64,000 bases of DNA from Nocardia sp. CDC159 (GCF_023740735.1 NZ_JAMRXH010000015.1:140259-204258); one strand, 5' to 3'. Positions 1 through 8,556 are shown, counted from the stretch's first letter. Made by a program: numbers and translations. The notes: generated by a model from the sequence alone, not told the origin.

Positions 1-66
1 TCCCCGTAGCGAAGGCGGCCGCGCGGGGGAATTCCCGGCATACGGGATCGATCGAGGTGGAAGGTA

Positions 67-1134
67 ATGCGGACGCTGGCCGTCGTGGGTGGGGGCGTGA
101 TCGGAATGTCGGTGGCATGGCGTGCCGCCGAATCGGGGTGGGCCGTCACCATTTTCGATCCGGAACCGGGGGCGGGGGCGTCCTGGGTGGCGGGCGGCAT
201 GCTCGCGCCGCTGTCGGAGGGCTGGCCCGGCGAGGAGGCCGCGCTGGACTTCGGGGCCGCGTCACTGGCCCGCTGGCCGGAATTCGGGCGGCGGTTGCGC
301 GCCGCGACCGGAATCTCCGTCTTCGTCGCCGACCGGACGCTGACCGTCGCCTCGGATGCGGCCGACGCCGCCGACCTGCGCACGATCGCCGAATTCGCCG
401 GTACGCACGGCTACGATCTGCGGCTGCTCGACCGCGCCGAAGTGCGTGCGGCCGAACCGGATCTGGCCCGCACCGTCCGCGCCGCACTGTTCTCGCCCAC
501 CGAATCCGCCGTGGACAACCGCCTACTGGTACGGGCCCTGCGCCGCTGCTGTGCACACAGCGGGGTGGATTTCCGCGCCGAATCCGTGGCGAGTCTCGAC
601 GATCTGGACCAGGACCGAATCGTGCTCGCCGCCGGTGCCGCCTCGGCGCGGCTGTGGCCGGAGCTGCCGGTGCGTCCGGTGAAGGGCGAGATCCTGCGCC
701 TGCGCCACCGCGCCGGCGCCACGCCACCCCCGCGGCACGTCGTCCGCGCCCGCGTGCACGGCCGCCCGGTGTATCTGGTCCCGCGCGGCGACGGCATCGT
801 CGTCGGCGCAACGCAATACGAGGCGGGCTTCGACACGGCCGTCACCGTCGCGGGCGTGCGCGATCTGATCGCCGACGCCGAGGCGATCCTGCCCGCCGTC
901 GGCGAATACGAACTCGCCGAGGCCAGCGCGGGTTCGCGCCCGGGCACCCCCGACAACCTGCCGCTCATCGGCCGCCTCGGCGACCGGGTCGTCGTCGCCA
1001 CCGGCCACGGCCGCAACGGCATCCTCGGCGTGCCGATCACCGTGGACGCGGTCGCGGCGCTGCTCGACGGCGACACCCTGGCCGAGGCGAAAGCGGCCGA
1101 TCCCCAACGTTTCTCAACAGGAGGTAAGCGATGA
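67..1134 (+). CDS. thiO: Glycine oxidase ThiO (FAD-dependent)
   Basis: Oxidises glycine to dehydroglycine (iminoacetate), the C-N donor for the thiazole ring of thiamine; cytoplasmic flavoenzyme. The 355-residue product opens with a Rossmann FAD-binding loop (VVGGGVIGMSVAWR, residues 6-19), has a mid-protein DAO-type substrate region, and ends with a C-terminal FAD segment around GHGRNGILGVPIT. The ATG is preceded by a purine-rich Shine-Dalgarno (gaggtggaagg, 54-64). Its stop overlaps the thiS start in an ATGA junction, so the pair is translationally coupled. Directly followed by thiS and thiG, which fixes the function. The order thiO-thiS-thiG is that of mycobacteria. The 66 bases before it show no complete gene or TPP aptamer. 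Confidence 0.95.
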   Translation: MRTLAVVGGGVIGMSVAWRAAESGWAVTIFDPEPGAGASWVAGGMLAPLSEGWPGEEAALDFGAASLARWPEFGRRLRAATGISVFVADRTLTVASDAADAADLRTIAEFAGTHGYDLRLLDRAEVRAAEPDLARTVRAALFSPTESAVDNRLLVRALRRCCAHSGVDFRAESVASLDDLDQDRIVLAAGAASARLWPELPVRPVKGEILRLRHRAGATPPPRHVVRARVHGRPVYLVPRGDGIVVGATQYEAGFDTAVTVAGVRDLIADAEAILPAVGEYELAEASAGSRPGTPDNLPLIGRLGDRVVVATGHGRNGILGVPITVDAVAALLDGDTLAEAKAADPQRFSTGGKR

Positions 1135-1343
1135 CGGCGATCCCCGTCGGAATCACCGTGAACGGCCAGGACCACGAGTTCGCCGAGCCGCCCACCGTCC
1201 GCGAGGTGCTGGCGCGGCTGAACCTGCCCTGCCAGGGTGTGGCCGTGGCCGTGGACGGCGCGGTTTTCCCGAAGTCGCGCTGGGACGAAACCGTCGAGCG
1301 CGGTTGGGAGATCGAGGTTTTGACGGCGGTGCAGGGTGGCTAG
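1131..1343 (+). CDS. thiS: Sulfur carrier protein ThiS
   Basis: Ubiquitin-fold sulfur carrier whose C-terminal Gly-Gly is adenylated and thiocarboxylated, then delivers sulfur to ThiG. The 70-residue length is typical, and the protein ends in VQGG, the required diglycine. The motif VAVAVDGAVFPKSRWDE (residues about 37-53) matches the conserved family strand. It overlaps thiO by 4 bp upstream and the GTG start of thiG by 8 bp downstream. The adenylating ThiF/MoeB partner is not in the window. Confidence 0.95.
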   Translation: MTAIPVGITVNGQDHEFAEPPTVREVLARLNLPCQGVAVAVDGAVFPKSRWDETVERGWEIEVLTAVQGG

Positions 1344-2100
1344 TGCGATGGAACCGCTGCGGATCGCGGATCGGAAGTTCGATTCGCGGCTGATCATGGG
1401 CACGGGCGGCGCGGACAATCTGGCCGTACTGGAGGAGGCGCTGGTCGCCTCGGGTACCGAGCTCACCACCGTCGCCATGCGCCGGGTCGACGCCGCGGGC
1501 GGCACCGGCGTGCTGGACCTGCTGAAGCGGCTCGACATCGCCCCGCTGCCCAATACCGCCGGCTGCCGCACCGCCGCCGAGGCCGTGCTGACCGCCCGGC
1601 TGGCTCGCGAGGCGCTCGACACCGACTGGGTGAAGCTGGAGGTCGTCGCCGACGAGCGCACGCTGCTGCCCGACGCCATCGAACTGGTCAGCGCCGCAGA
1701 GCAATTGGTCGACGACGGCTTCACCGTCCTGCCCTACACCACCGACGATCCCGCGCTGGCCAAGCGGCTCGAGGACGTCGGCTGCGCGGCCGTGATGCCG
1801 CTCGGTTCGCCCATCGGCACCGGCCTGGGCATCGGCAATCCGCACAATATCGAGATGATCGTCGCGGCCGCGAACGTCCCGGTCATCCTCGACGCGGGCA
1901 TCGGCACCGCCAGCGACGCGGCACTGGCCATGGAGCTGGGCTGCGCCGCGGTACTACTGGCCACGGCCGTGACCCGCGCCCGCCGCCCGGCGGTGATGGC
2001 CGCCGCCATGGCCGCGGCCGTGGAGGCGGGCTATCTGGCCCGCCAGGCCGGGCGCATCCCCAAGCGGTTCTGGGCGCAGGCGTCCTCCCCGGCCCGCTGA
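1336..2100 (+). CDS. thiG: Thiazole synthase ThiG
   Basis: Condenses deoxyxylulose 5-phosphate, dehydroglycine and ThiS-thiocarboxylate into the thiazole phosphate of thiamine. TIM-barrel protein of 254 residues from the GTG at 1336; an ATG at 1348 gives 250 residues and is a possible alternative. Supporting motifs are FDSRLIMGTGG at the N-terminus, DTDWVKLEVV with the Schiff-base lysine, VMPLGSPIGTGLG and VILDAGIGTASDAALAMELG for the phosphate site, and a C-terminal arginine-rich tail. Last gene of the thiOSG unit; a perfect palindrome lies 65 bp downstream. Confidence 0.96.
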   Translation: MASAMEPLRIADRKFDSRLIMGTGGADNLAVLEEALVASGTELTTVAMRRVDAAGGTGVLDLLKRLDIAPLPNTAGCRTAAEAVLTARLAREALDTDWVKLEVVADERTLLPDAIELVSAAEQLVDDGFTVLPYTTDDPALAKRLEDVGCAAVMPLGSPIGTGLGIGNPHNIEMIVAAANVPVILDAGIGTASDAALAMELGCAAVLLATAVTRARRPAVMAAAMAAAVEAGYLARQAGRIPKRFWAQASSPAR

Positions 2101-2165
2101 GGTCGAGCGTGCTGGATGCCTGGGCAATTTCCGGCAACCCGTCCCGACGCGCACCCGAATCCGGG

Positions 2166-2187
2166 GCATCCCCTGATCAGGGGATGC
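2166..2187. terminator. Perfect 22-bp palindrome downstream of thiG
   Basis: The half GCATCCCCTGA is followed immediately by its exact reverse complement, with no loop. There is no T-tract on either side. It could be a factor-independent terminator of thiOSG read as a hairpin, or a dimeric-regulator operator for the ABC gene 100 bp downstream. I cannot tell which from sequence. Confidence 0.45.
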
Positions 2188-2208
2188 TGGGGGACCGGTT
2201 CGGGGTCG

Positions 2209-2230
2209 CGATCATCCCTGAGGATGATCG
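2209..2230. promoter_or_regulatory. Inverted repeat upstream of ABC exporter (candidate operator)
   Basis: Arms CGATCATCC and GGATGATCG (9 bp, perfect) are separated by CTGA. It lies 56 bp before the ABC ATPase ATG, in the expected place for a transcription-factor operator. Two-component regulators and GntR/TetR-type repressors often use such sites for ABC exporters. No regulator gene sits beside it, so a trans-acting factor is inferred. Confidence 0.5.
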
Positions 2231-2286
2231 GAAACGCGACCTCTGAGCGATAGTGTGACGGCCGAACTCGAGGAAGACTGGGGCGC

Positions 2287-3219
2287 ATGATCGAAGTGAA
2301 GGGGCTGACCAAGCGGTTCGGCGCGACCGTCGCGGTCGACGACCTGTCGTTCTCGGTCGAGCCCGGCCAGGTGACGGGGTTCCTCGGACCCAACGGCGCC
2401 GGCAAGTCGACCACGATGCGGATGATCCTCGGCCTGGATCAGCCGACCTCGGGCCAGGCGCTCATCGGCGGCGTGCCGTATCAGCAGCTCGATCATCCGC
2501 TGCGAGTGGTCGGCGCGCTGCTCGACGCGAAATGGGTGCACCCCAACCGCTCGGCGCGCGCGCATCTGCGCTGGCTCGCGGCGGCCAACGATCTCCCGGC
2601 CGATCGGGTCGACGAGGTGCTGCGACTGGTCGGCCTCACCGAGGTCGCCGACAAGAAGGCCGGCGGCTTCTCGCTCGGCATGTCGCAGCGGCTCGGCCTG
2701 GCCGGTGCGCTGCTCGGCGATCCGCCGGTATTGCTGTTCGACGAGCCGGTCAACGGCCTGGACCCGGAGGGCATCCTGTGGATCCGCCGGTTCATGCAGC
2801 GGCTGGCCGCCGAGGGCCGCACCGTGCTGGTCTCGAGCCATCTGCTCTCGGAGATGGCGCAGACGGCCGATCATCTGATCGTCATCGGCCGCGGCAAACT
2901 CATCGCTGACACCAGCACCAAGGACTTCATCGAGCGCGCGTCGGAGGCGACCGTGCGCGTGCGCAGCCCGCAGCTGGACGAGTTGCGCAGCCTGCTCACC
3001 TCCAATGGCATGACCGTGCGTGAGGACGAGGGCCCCGCGCTGGTCGTGGTCGGCGAGACCAGCGATGCGGTCGGCAAGCTGGCGGGCGCGAACAAGATCA
3101 CCCTGTACGAGCTGGCGCCACAGCGGGCCTCGCTCGAGGAGGCGTTCATGGCAATGACCGGCGGCGCCGTGCAGTACCACGGCGAAGGGATCGAACAGGT
3201 GATGGGAGGTGCGCTCTGA
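2287..3219 (+). CDS. ABC transporter ATP-binding protein
   Basis: Nucleotide-binding subunit of an ABC-2 type exporter, 310 residues. Walker A is GPNGAGKST (residues about 37-45), the signature is FSLGMSQR in place of LSGGQ, Walker B is VLLFDEPVNGLDPEG, and the switch histidine is in VSSHLLSEM. After the ATPase core (about 1-220) there is a C-terminal extension typical of the DrrA/CcmA-like drug and lipid exporter group. Its TGA overlaps the ATG of the permease by one base, so the two form one unit. The substrate cannot be read from the sequence; candidates are drugs, lipids or antimicrobial peptides. Confidence 0.9.
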   Translation: MIEVKGLTKRFGATVAVDDLSFSVEPGQVTGFLGPNGAGKSTTMRMILGLDQPTSGQALIGGVPYQQLDHPLRVVGALLDAKWVHPNRSARAHLRWLAAANDLPADRVDEVLRLVGLTEVADKKAGGFSLGMSQRLGLAGALLGDPPVLLFDEPVNGLDPEGILWIRRFMQRLAAEGRTVLVSSHLLSEMAQTADHLIVIGRGKLIADTSTKDFIERASEATVRVRSPQLDELRSLLTSNGMTVREDEGPALVVVGETSDAVGKLAGANKITLYELAPQRASLEEAFMAMTGGAVQYHGEGIEQVMGGAL

Positions 3220-4037
3220 TGGGCGTGTTGACGGCCGAGCGCATCAAGCTCACCTCGGTCAAGTCCCCGCTGTGGTGCACCGCGCTGACCGCGGCGTTCG
3301 CCCTCGGGATCGCGGCGCTGTTCAGCCTGCTGGTGAACGTCGGCGTCAACGAGTACAACAAGGAGCTCGCCAGCGGGCATCCGACGATGGCCGAGCCGCC
3401 GTATCCGGACAACGGGATCGCGGCCCTGGGCATCACCGGCGCCTCGCAGGGCATTCCGGGCTTCGGCTACATCATGATCATGATCCTGGCCGCGCTCGCG
3501 ATCACCAGTGAGTACCGGTTCGGGACGATCAAGGCCACGTTCATGGCGGTGCCCAACCGCACCCAGGTGCTGCTGGCCAAGGCGGGCCTGATCGCGGTGG
3601 CCGGGGCGGTGCTCTCGGCGGTGCTGACCTTCCTGAGCTTCTTCATCTTCAAGGCGATCGTGTCCACCCAGGGCGCGCAGAAGCTCTCCCTGACCAATGG
3701 CGACCTGCGCATCTTCTATGCCGTGCCGATCTTCATCGCGCTGGTGGTGTTCCTGGCGGTCGGCGTGGGCGCCCTGATCCGGCAATCGGCTGGCGCGCTG
3801 ACGCTGCTGATCGTCTGGCCGGTGCTGATCGAGCCCATCGTCGGTGCCTTCGGCAAGGTCGGCCGCAATATCCAGGTGCTGCTGCCCTTCCAGAACGCGG
3901 GACGTTTCCTCGGTACCGCGGGAGGTGACGGATTGCCCTGGCACTGGGGACCGTGGGGTGGTTTGCTGTACTTCCTGGCCTTCGTCGCGATCGTGTTCGG
4001 CGCCGCGATCTTCGTGGTGAACAAGCGCGACGCATAA
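3219..4037 (+). CDS. ABC-2 type transporter permease
   Basis: Membrane subunit partnering the preceding ATPase; 272 residues. About six hydrophobic spans are visible, beginning with ALTAAFALGIAALFSLLVNV near residues 20-40 and ending in the last 30 residues before VNKRDA. A large extracytoplasmic loop (residues about 42-72) follows the first span, as in ABC-2 permeases of the DUF/NatB-like group. A TGATG overlap links it to the ATPase gene. A strong hairpin about 120 bp downstream probably ends the transcript. Confidence 0.85.
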   Translation: MGVLTAERIKLTSVKSPLWCTALTAAFALGIAALFSLLVNVGVNEYNKELASGHPTMAEPPYPDNGIAALGITGASQGIPGFGYIMIMILAALAITSEYRFGTIKATFMAVPNRTQVLLAKAGLIAVAGAVLSAVLTFLSFFIFKAIVSTQGAQKLSLTNGDLRIFYAVPIFIALVVFLAVGVGALIRQSAGALTLLIVWPVLIEPIVGAFGKVGRNIQVLLPFQNAGRFLGTAGGDGLPWHWGPWGGLLYFLAFVAIVFGAAIFVVNKRDA

Positions 4038-4155
4038 TCCAACCTGCCCGAGCTCGGGGCGTACTTCCCTCGCCGCCCCGGGGATGGGAGAGCGACCCTG
4101 TCGGGGGGTCGCTGCACCCGGGCCGCGCCGGTCACTGCCCGTCCGGCGCGGCCGC

Positions 4156-4190
4156 CACCGGCCCGATGCGAAGCCCGCATCGGGCCGGTG
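4156..4190 (+). terminator. Hairpin terminator after ABC permease
   Basis: A perfect 15-bp GC-rich stem (left arm CACCGGCCCGATGCG, loop AAGCC) lies between the permease and the cyclase. Only a weak T content follows, as usual for actinobacterial intrinsic terminators. Confidence 0.65.
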
Positions 4191-4232
4191 TCGTATGTAG
4201 CGGAAACATTGGGTTAATTGCGAGCAGCGCCA

Positions 4233-4253
4233 CTTCCGTCCGGAAGCTATAGA
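4233..4253 (+). promoter_or_regulatory. Palindrome with adjacent -10-like box upstream of cyclase
   Basis: CTTCCG-TC-CGGAAG is a palindrome at 4233-4246, directly followed by TATAGA at 4248-4253. If TATAGA is the -10 box, transcription starts near 4260. The in-frame ATG at 4253 would then not be transcribed, which supports the GTG start at 4340 for the cyclase. I see no good -35, suggesting activator control or a different sigma factor. Confidence 0.4.
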
Positions 4254-4339
4254 TGATTAGCATCGAGCTCAGCAAACGACGCGCTATCTATCGGCGGACC
4301 CATCGACGTGTTCGCTCCGCTCGATGGAAGAGGTGGCAC

Positions 4340-5356
4340 GTGACGATCATCGGTACCTTCAACGCCGAGGAGTGGCTGAGCTACGCTCGGGACGTGAGCG
4401 AAAGACCCTCCGGGGACGCCGAAAACGCGCGTCGCGCGGCCGGTGCGGACGGTTCGAAGCCCGAGGCCCGACAAGGCGACGGCGGGGGCGGCGAACCCGA
4501 CCCCGAAGTGGTCATTCCGCTCACCCCGGCGGACGAGGTTCCCGTCCGGCGTCCGGTGCCCCGGTTGCGCCCGGGACAGCTGTCGGCGCTGATGTCGGGG
4601 ACCAATCAGCGCCGCGATCTCATCGGCGCGATCCGCAAAGCCCGGCAGAATCTGCCCGGCGATCCCGCCTTCGGCGATCCGCTCTCGCTGTCCGGTCCGG
4701 GCGGCCCGCGGGCGGTGGCCCGTGCGGCGGACAAGCTGGTCGGCGATGCGCCCAGCGCCGCCAAGGAAATCGGTCTCGGCGCGCTGCAGGTCTGGCAGGC
4801 CATGCTGGAGCGGGTCGGCCGCGGTAAGGGCACCCATCAGATGACGGTGATGTTCACCGATCTGGTGGCCTTCTCCAGCTGGTCGCTGTCGGCCGGGGAC
4901 GAGGCGACCCTGGACCTGCTGCGCCGGGTGGCCCGAGCCATCGAGCCGCCGATCGTCGAGCGCGGCGGGCAGGTCGTCAAGCGCATGGGCGACGGCGTGA
5001 TGGCCGTCTTCGCCTCCCCCGATCGCGCCGTCCAGGCCGCGGTGACCGCCAAGCGCAACCTCGGCGGTGTCGAGGTGCACGGCTACCGGCCGCAGATGCG
5101 GCTGGGCCTGCACACCGGCAGCCCGCGCGAATTCGGCGGCGACTGGCTCGGCGTGGACGTGACCATCGCGGCTCGCGTCATGGAGGCGGGTGGCAACGGC
5201 AATATGATGCTGTCGGAGTCGACGCTGCAGGCACTGGGCCCGGAGACGTTGGGGGAGTTGGGCTATGCGGCCCGTCCGTACCGCCGCAGCTTCTTCGCGG
5301 CCCCGCTCAGCGGTGTGCCCGAGGATCTGCGCATCTATCGGCTCGACGGCGAATGA
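4340..5356 (+). CDS. Class III adenylate/guanylate cyclase domain protein
   Basis: Predicted soluble nucleotidyl cyclase, 338 residues from GTG 4340, which has a good Shine-Dalgarno (ggaagagg); an upstream in-frame ATG at 4253 is less likely. Residues about 1-165 are an acidic, low-complexity then helical region without membrane spans. The cyclase homology domain covers about 168-330. The first metal-binding Asp is in MFTDLVAFS (about 174) and the second in KRMGDGVMAVF. The segment usually reading VNxAAR is VTIAAR here: Arg is kept but the transition-state Asn is Thr, so activity may be weak or altered. It stands alone between the ABC exporter and a small reverse-strand gene. A cNMP-binding kinase at 55.5 kb is a conceivable reader, but that is inference. 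Confidence 0.85.
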   Translation: MTIIGTFNAEEWLSYARDVSERPSGDAENARRAAGADGSKPEARQGDGGGGEPDPEVVIPLTPADEVPVRRPVPRLRPGQLSALMSGTNQRRDLIGAIRKARQNLPGDPAFGDPLSLSGPGGPRAVARAADKLVGDAPSAAKEIGLGALQVWQAMLERVGRGKGTHQMTVMFTDLVAFSSWSLSAGDEATLDLLRRVARAIEPPIVERGGQVVKRMGDGVMAVFASPDRAVQAAVTAKRNLGGVEVHGYRPQMRLGLHTGSPREFGGDWLGVDVTIAARVMEAGGNGNMMLSESTLQALGPETLGELGYAARPYRRSFFAAPLSGVPEDLRIYRLDGE

Positions 5357-5360
5357 GGGC

Positions 5361-5528
5361 CTAACCCCACCAGGCGAACGCGCCCACCGCGGCGAGGCTC
5401 GCGCACACCCCCAGCGCGACCGCGAGCACGCGGTTGTTCTTCCAGGTGCTGATGGCCCCGCCGACGAGGAATCCGGCCAGCGCCAGCAGGAAGATCACGA
5501 TCACCGAGTTGGACACGGGCCCCATCAT
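5361..5528 (-). CDS. Small hypothetical membrane protein
   Basis: A 55-residue protein (54 from the adjacent second ATG) with two clear hydrophobic helices: about VIVIFLLALAGFLVGGAIS and VLAVALGVCASLAAVGAFAW, separated by a short KNNR turn. It ends AFAWWG. A ggcaggg Shine-Dalgarno precedes the start. It converges on the cyclase with a 4-bp gap and is divergent from the AtuA-like operon. No recognised family. A longer in-frame start at 5600 would add a charged, Cys-rich leader and looks less like a protein. Confidence 0.55.
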   Translation of the reverse strand: MMGPVSNSVIVIFLLALAGFLVGGAISTWKNNRVLAVALGVCASLAAVGAFAWWG

Positions 5529-5597
5529 GCCCTGCCGCGCCCTGCGCGCGTCCTCCGACCTCGCGCAGCACTGTTGAACTGCGCAAACGCTAATTAA

Positions 5598-5613
5598 CAA
5601 GCACGCAGGCTTG
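5598..5613. promoter_or_regulatory. Inverted repeat upstream of AtuA-like operon
   Basis: CAAGC-ACGCAG-GCTTG lies in an AT-rich pocket (taattaacaa before, ttgatttttt after) 77 bp before the operon's first gene and next to the divergent small membrane gene. It is a plausible operator for the operon's own TetR regulator at 14190-14801. The arms are only 5 bp, so this is tentative. Confidence 0.35.
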
Positions 5614-5689
5614 ATTTTTTCCGGCCCCGATGTGACCCTGTAACCGATGCGGCGAGGGTGCCGCGCGGACGTTGGAGGAGGGTCGCTCC

Positions 5690-7402
5690 ATGGCGGGTCT
5701 GGCCGCCGATCCGGAGGTCATCCGGATCGGCAACTGCTCCGGGTTCTACGGCGACCGGGCGAGCGCGATGCGGGAGATGCTCTCCGACGGGCAGCTCGAT
5801 GTGCTCACCGGGGACTATCTCGCCGAACTCACCATGCTGATCCTCGGCCGGGACCGGATGAAGGATCCGAACCTCGGCTATGCCAAAACCTTCGTCCGTC
5901 AGCTGGAGGACTGTCTCGGGCTGGCCCTCGAGCGGGGCGTGCGCATCGTGGCGAATGCGGGCGGGCTCAATCCGGCCGGTCTGGCGCAGCGCGTCCGCGA
6001 GCTCGCCCACAAGCTCGGCCTGCCCGCCCGGGTCGCACATGTCGAGGGCGACGATCTGCTGGCCCGCGCCGCCGAGCTCGGGCTGGGCTCCCCGCTGACC
6101 GCCAATGCCTATCTCGGTGCGTGGGGCATCGCCGCATGCCTGAGCGCCGGGGCGGATGTGGTGGTGACCGGCCGGGTCACCGACGCCGCCCTGGTGGTCG
6201 GCCCGGCCGCGGCCCATTTCGGCTGGGGTCGAACCGATTTCGACGCTCTGGCCGGTGCGGTGGTGGCGGGCCATGTGATCGAATGCGGCACCCAGGCCAC
6301 CGGTGGCAATTTCGCGTTCTTCACCGAACTCGAGGATCTGGACCGGCCCGGCTTCCCGATCGCCGAGGTGCGTCGCGACGGCAGCAGCGTCATCACCAAA
6401 CATACGGGCACCGGCGGCGCGGTCACCGTGGACACGGTCGCGGCGCAGCTGATGTACGAGGTCCAGGGCGCCCGCTACGCCGGACCGGATGTGACGACCC
6501 GGCTCGACAGCGTCCGGCTCACCCAGCAGGGGCCGGATCGCGTTCTCGTCGAGGGCGTCGCGGGCGAGGCCCCGCCGCCGACGCTGAAGGTCTCGCTGAA
6601 CACCCTGGGCGGCTTCCGCAACGAGATGACCTTCGTGCTGACCGGCCTGGAGATCGAGGCGAAGGCCCGGCTGGCGCAGCGGCAACTGGAACGCTGGCTG
6701 CCGGTGCGCCCGGCCGAGCTGGACTGGACGCTCGCGCGCCTGGACCGCCCCGACGCCGATACCGAGGAGCGGGCCAGCGCGCTGCTGCGCTGCGTGGTGC
6801 GCGATCCGGACCCGAACAAGGTGGGCCGCGCCTTCTCCAATGTGGCGGTCGAACTCGCCCTGGCCAGCTACCCGGGGTTCACCCTGACCTCCCCGCCCGG
6901 AAACGGTTCGCCCTACGGCGTTTTCACCCCGGGCTATGTCGACGCCGCCGCGGTCACCCAGACGGCGGTGCTGCCCGACGGGACGCGGGTCGACATCGAA
7001 TCCTCCTCGGAGAAAATCGAATTGGTCGAGGTCGCCCAGCCGGACCTCCCGGACCCCCTGCCGCGCGGTGAAACCCGCCGCGCCCCGCTCGGCACGATCG
7101 TCCTCGCCCGCAGCGGCGACAAGGGCGGCAATGCCAATATCGGCGTCTGGGTGCGCACCGACGCGCAGTGGCGCTGGCTGGCCCACGCCCTCACCGTCGA
7201 CGCATTGCGCCTGCTGCTACCGGAAACCGCCGAGCTGACCATCACTCGGCACGTACTGCCGAATCTGCGCGCCCTCAATTTCGTCGTCGAGGGCCTGCTC
7301 GGCCAGGGCGTCGCCTATCAGGCCCGCTTCGATCCACAGGCCAAGGGGCTCGGCGAATGGCTGCGCTCCCGTCACGTCGACATCCCCGTGGAGCTGCTAT
7401 GA
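5690..7402 (+). CDS. AtuA-like acyclic terpene utilisation protein (DUF1446)
   Basis: Matches the AtuA/DUF1446 family from memory: RIGNCSGFYGDR at the N-terminus, LTGDYLAELTMLILGRD, IVANAGGLNPAGLAQRV, ADVVVTGRVTDAALVVGPAA and a C-terminal half beginning near VLARSGDKGGNANIGVWVR. At 570 residues it is the full two-part family length. The biochemical role of AtuA is not established; in Pseudomonas it is encoded in the citronellol/geraniol (atu) cluster. An ATG at 5690 with strong gttggaggaggg upstream is preferred over a TTG 18 bp earlier. The 3' end overlaps the next gene by ATGA. First gene of an operon with an acyl-CoA carboxylase, two acyl-CoA dehydrogenases and an enoyl-CoA hydratase. Confidence 0.85.
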   Translation: MAGLAADPEVIRIGNCSGFYGDRASAMREMLSDGQLDVLTGDYLAELTMLILGRDRMKDPNLGYAKTFVRQLEDCLGLALERGVRIVANAGGLNPAGLAQRVRELAHKLGLPARVAHVEGDDLLARAAELGLGSPLTANAYLGAWGIAACLSAGADVVVTGRVTDAALVVGPAAAHFGWGRTDFDALAGAVVAGHVIECGTQATGGNFAFFTELEDLDRPGFPIAEVRRDGSSVITKHTGTGGAVTVDTVAAQLMYEVQGARYAGPDVTTRLDSVRLTQQGPDRVLVEGVAGEAPPPTLKVSLNTLGGFRNEMTFVLTGLEIEAKARLAQRQLERWLPVRPAELDWTLARLDRPDADTEERASALLRCVVRDPDPNKVGRAFSNVAVELALASYPGFTLTSPPGNGSPYGVFTPGYVDAAAVTQTAVLPDGTRVDIESSSEKIELVEVAQPDLPDPLPRGETRRAPLGTIVLARSGDKGGNANIGVWVRTDAQWRWLAHALTVDALRLLLPETAELTITRHVLPNLRALNFVVEGLLGQGVAYQARFDPQAKGLGEWLRSRHVDIPVELL

Positions 7403-8556
7403 CCTATGTGAATCCCTGGCAGACGCCCGAGCGGCGCGAATTGCGCGCCACCGTGCGCGGTTTCGCCGAACGCGAGGTGCTCCCGTATCTGGACGACTGG
7501 GAGCGCGCCGGGGAGATCCCGCGCGAACTGCACAAGAAGGCCGGTGCGCTCGGCCTGCTGGGCATCCAGTTTCCCGAGGACGTCGGCGGCGCGGGCGGTG
7601 ACGGCATCGACGCCGCCATCGTGTGCGAGGAAATGCATTACGCGGGCTGCTCGGGCGGGCTGTTCGCCTCGCTGTTCACCTGCGGTATCGCGGTGCCGCA
7701 CATCGTCGCCTCGGGCAATCGCGAGCACATCGAGCGCTGGGTGCGCCCGACGCTGGCGGGGGAGAGGATCGGTTCACTGGCCATCACCGAGCCGGGCGGT
7801 GGCTCCGATGTCGGCCATCTGACCACCAGTGCGGTTCGCGACGGCGACCACTACATCGTCAATGGCGCCAAGACCTTCATCACCTCGGGCGTGCGCGCCG
7901 ATTTCGTGGTCACCGCGGTGCGCACCGGCGGTTCCGGCGCGGCCGGGGTGTCGCTGCTGGTGGTGGAGAAGGGTACGCCCGGGTTCACGGTCAGCCGCAA
8001 GCTGGAGAAGATGGGCTGGCTGGCCTCCGACACCGCCGAACTGTCGTATGTGGATGTGCGCGTGCCGGTTGCGAACCTGGTCGGCCCGGAGAACTCCGGC
8101 TTCGCCCAGATCGCCCAGGCCTTCGTGAGCGAACGGGTGGGCCTGGCGGCGCAGGCCTACGGGCATGCGCAGCGCTGCCTGGACCTGACCCTGCGGTGGT
8201 GCCGCGACCGGGAGACCTTCGGCCGTCCGCTCATCAGCCGCCAGGCGGTGCAGAACACGCTGTCGGAGATGGCGCGGCGCATCGATGTCGCCCGCGTCTA
8301 CACCCGTCACATCGTGGAGCGGGCCGCCGCCGGGGACACCGATCTGATCGCCGAGGTGTGCTTCGCCAAGAACACCGCCGTCGAAACCGCCGAATGGGTT
8401 GCGCACCAGGCGGTTCAGCTGTTCGGCGGCCTGGGCTACATGCGCGAGTCCGAGGTCGAGCGGCACTACCGCGACGTGCGCATCCTGGGCATCGGCGGCG
8501 GCACCACCGAGATCCTGACCAGCCTCGCGGCCAAGCGATTGGGGTTCCAGTCTTGA
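7399..8556 (+). CDS. Acyl-CoA dehydrogenase, citronellyl/isovaleryl-CoA type
   Basis: FAD-dependent alpha,beta-dehydrogenation of an acyl-CoA; 385 residues. Family motifs are LAITEPGGGSDVGHL (FAD/substrate), INGAKTFITSGV-like VNGAKTFITSG, QLFGGLGYMRESEVERHYRD and a C-terminal ILGIGGGTTEIL. In typical medium-chain enzymes the last motif is YEGT, carrying the catalytic Glu. Here it is GGGT, as in isovaleryl-CoA-type enzymes that place the base elsewhere, which fits a branched substrate such as citronellyl-CoA. The ATG overlaps the AtuA-like stop (ATGA), and its own TGA overlaps the TTG of the carboxylase beta gene. Confidence 0.88.
   Translation: MTYVNPWQTPERRELRATVRGFAEREVLPYLDDWERAGEIPRELHKKAGALGLLGIQFPEDVGGAGGDGIDAAIVCEEMHYAGCSGGLFASLFTCGIAVPHIVASGNREHIERWVRPTLAGERIGSLAITEPGGGSDVGHLTTSAVRDGDHYIVNGAKTFITSGVRADFVVTAVRTGGSGAAGVSLLVVEKGTPGFTVSRKLEKMGWLASDTAELSYVDVRVPVANLVGPENSGFAQIAQAFVSERVGLAAQAYGHAQRCLDLTLRWCRDRETFGRPLISRQAVQNTLSEMARRIDVARVYTRHIVERAAAGDTDLIAEVCFAKNTAVETAEWVAHQAVQLFGGLGYMRESEVERHYRDVRILGIGGGTTEILTSLAAKRLGFQS

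Noticed and set aside
1..66. TPP riboswitch before thiO
   Set aside because: None of the conserved aptamer segments are present in the 66 bases available; it could lie outside the window.
4253..4339. N-terminal 29-residue extension of the cyclase
   Set aside because: Arg-rich, and its ATG overlaps a -10-like box; GTG 4340 has the better ribosome site.
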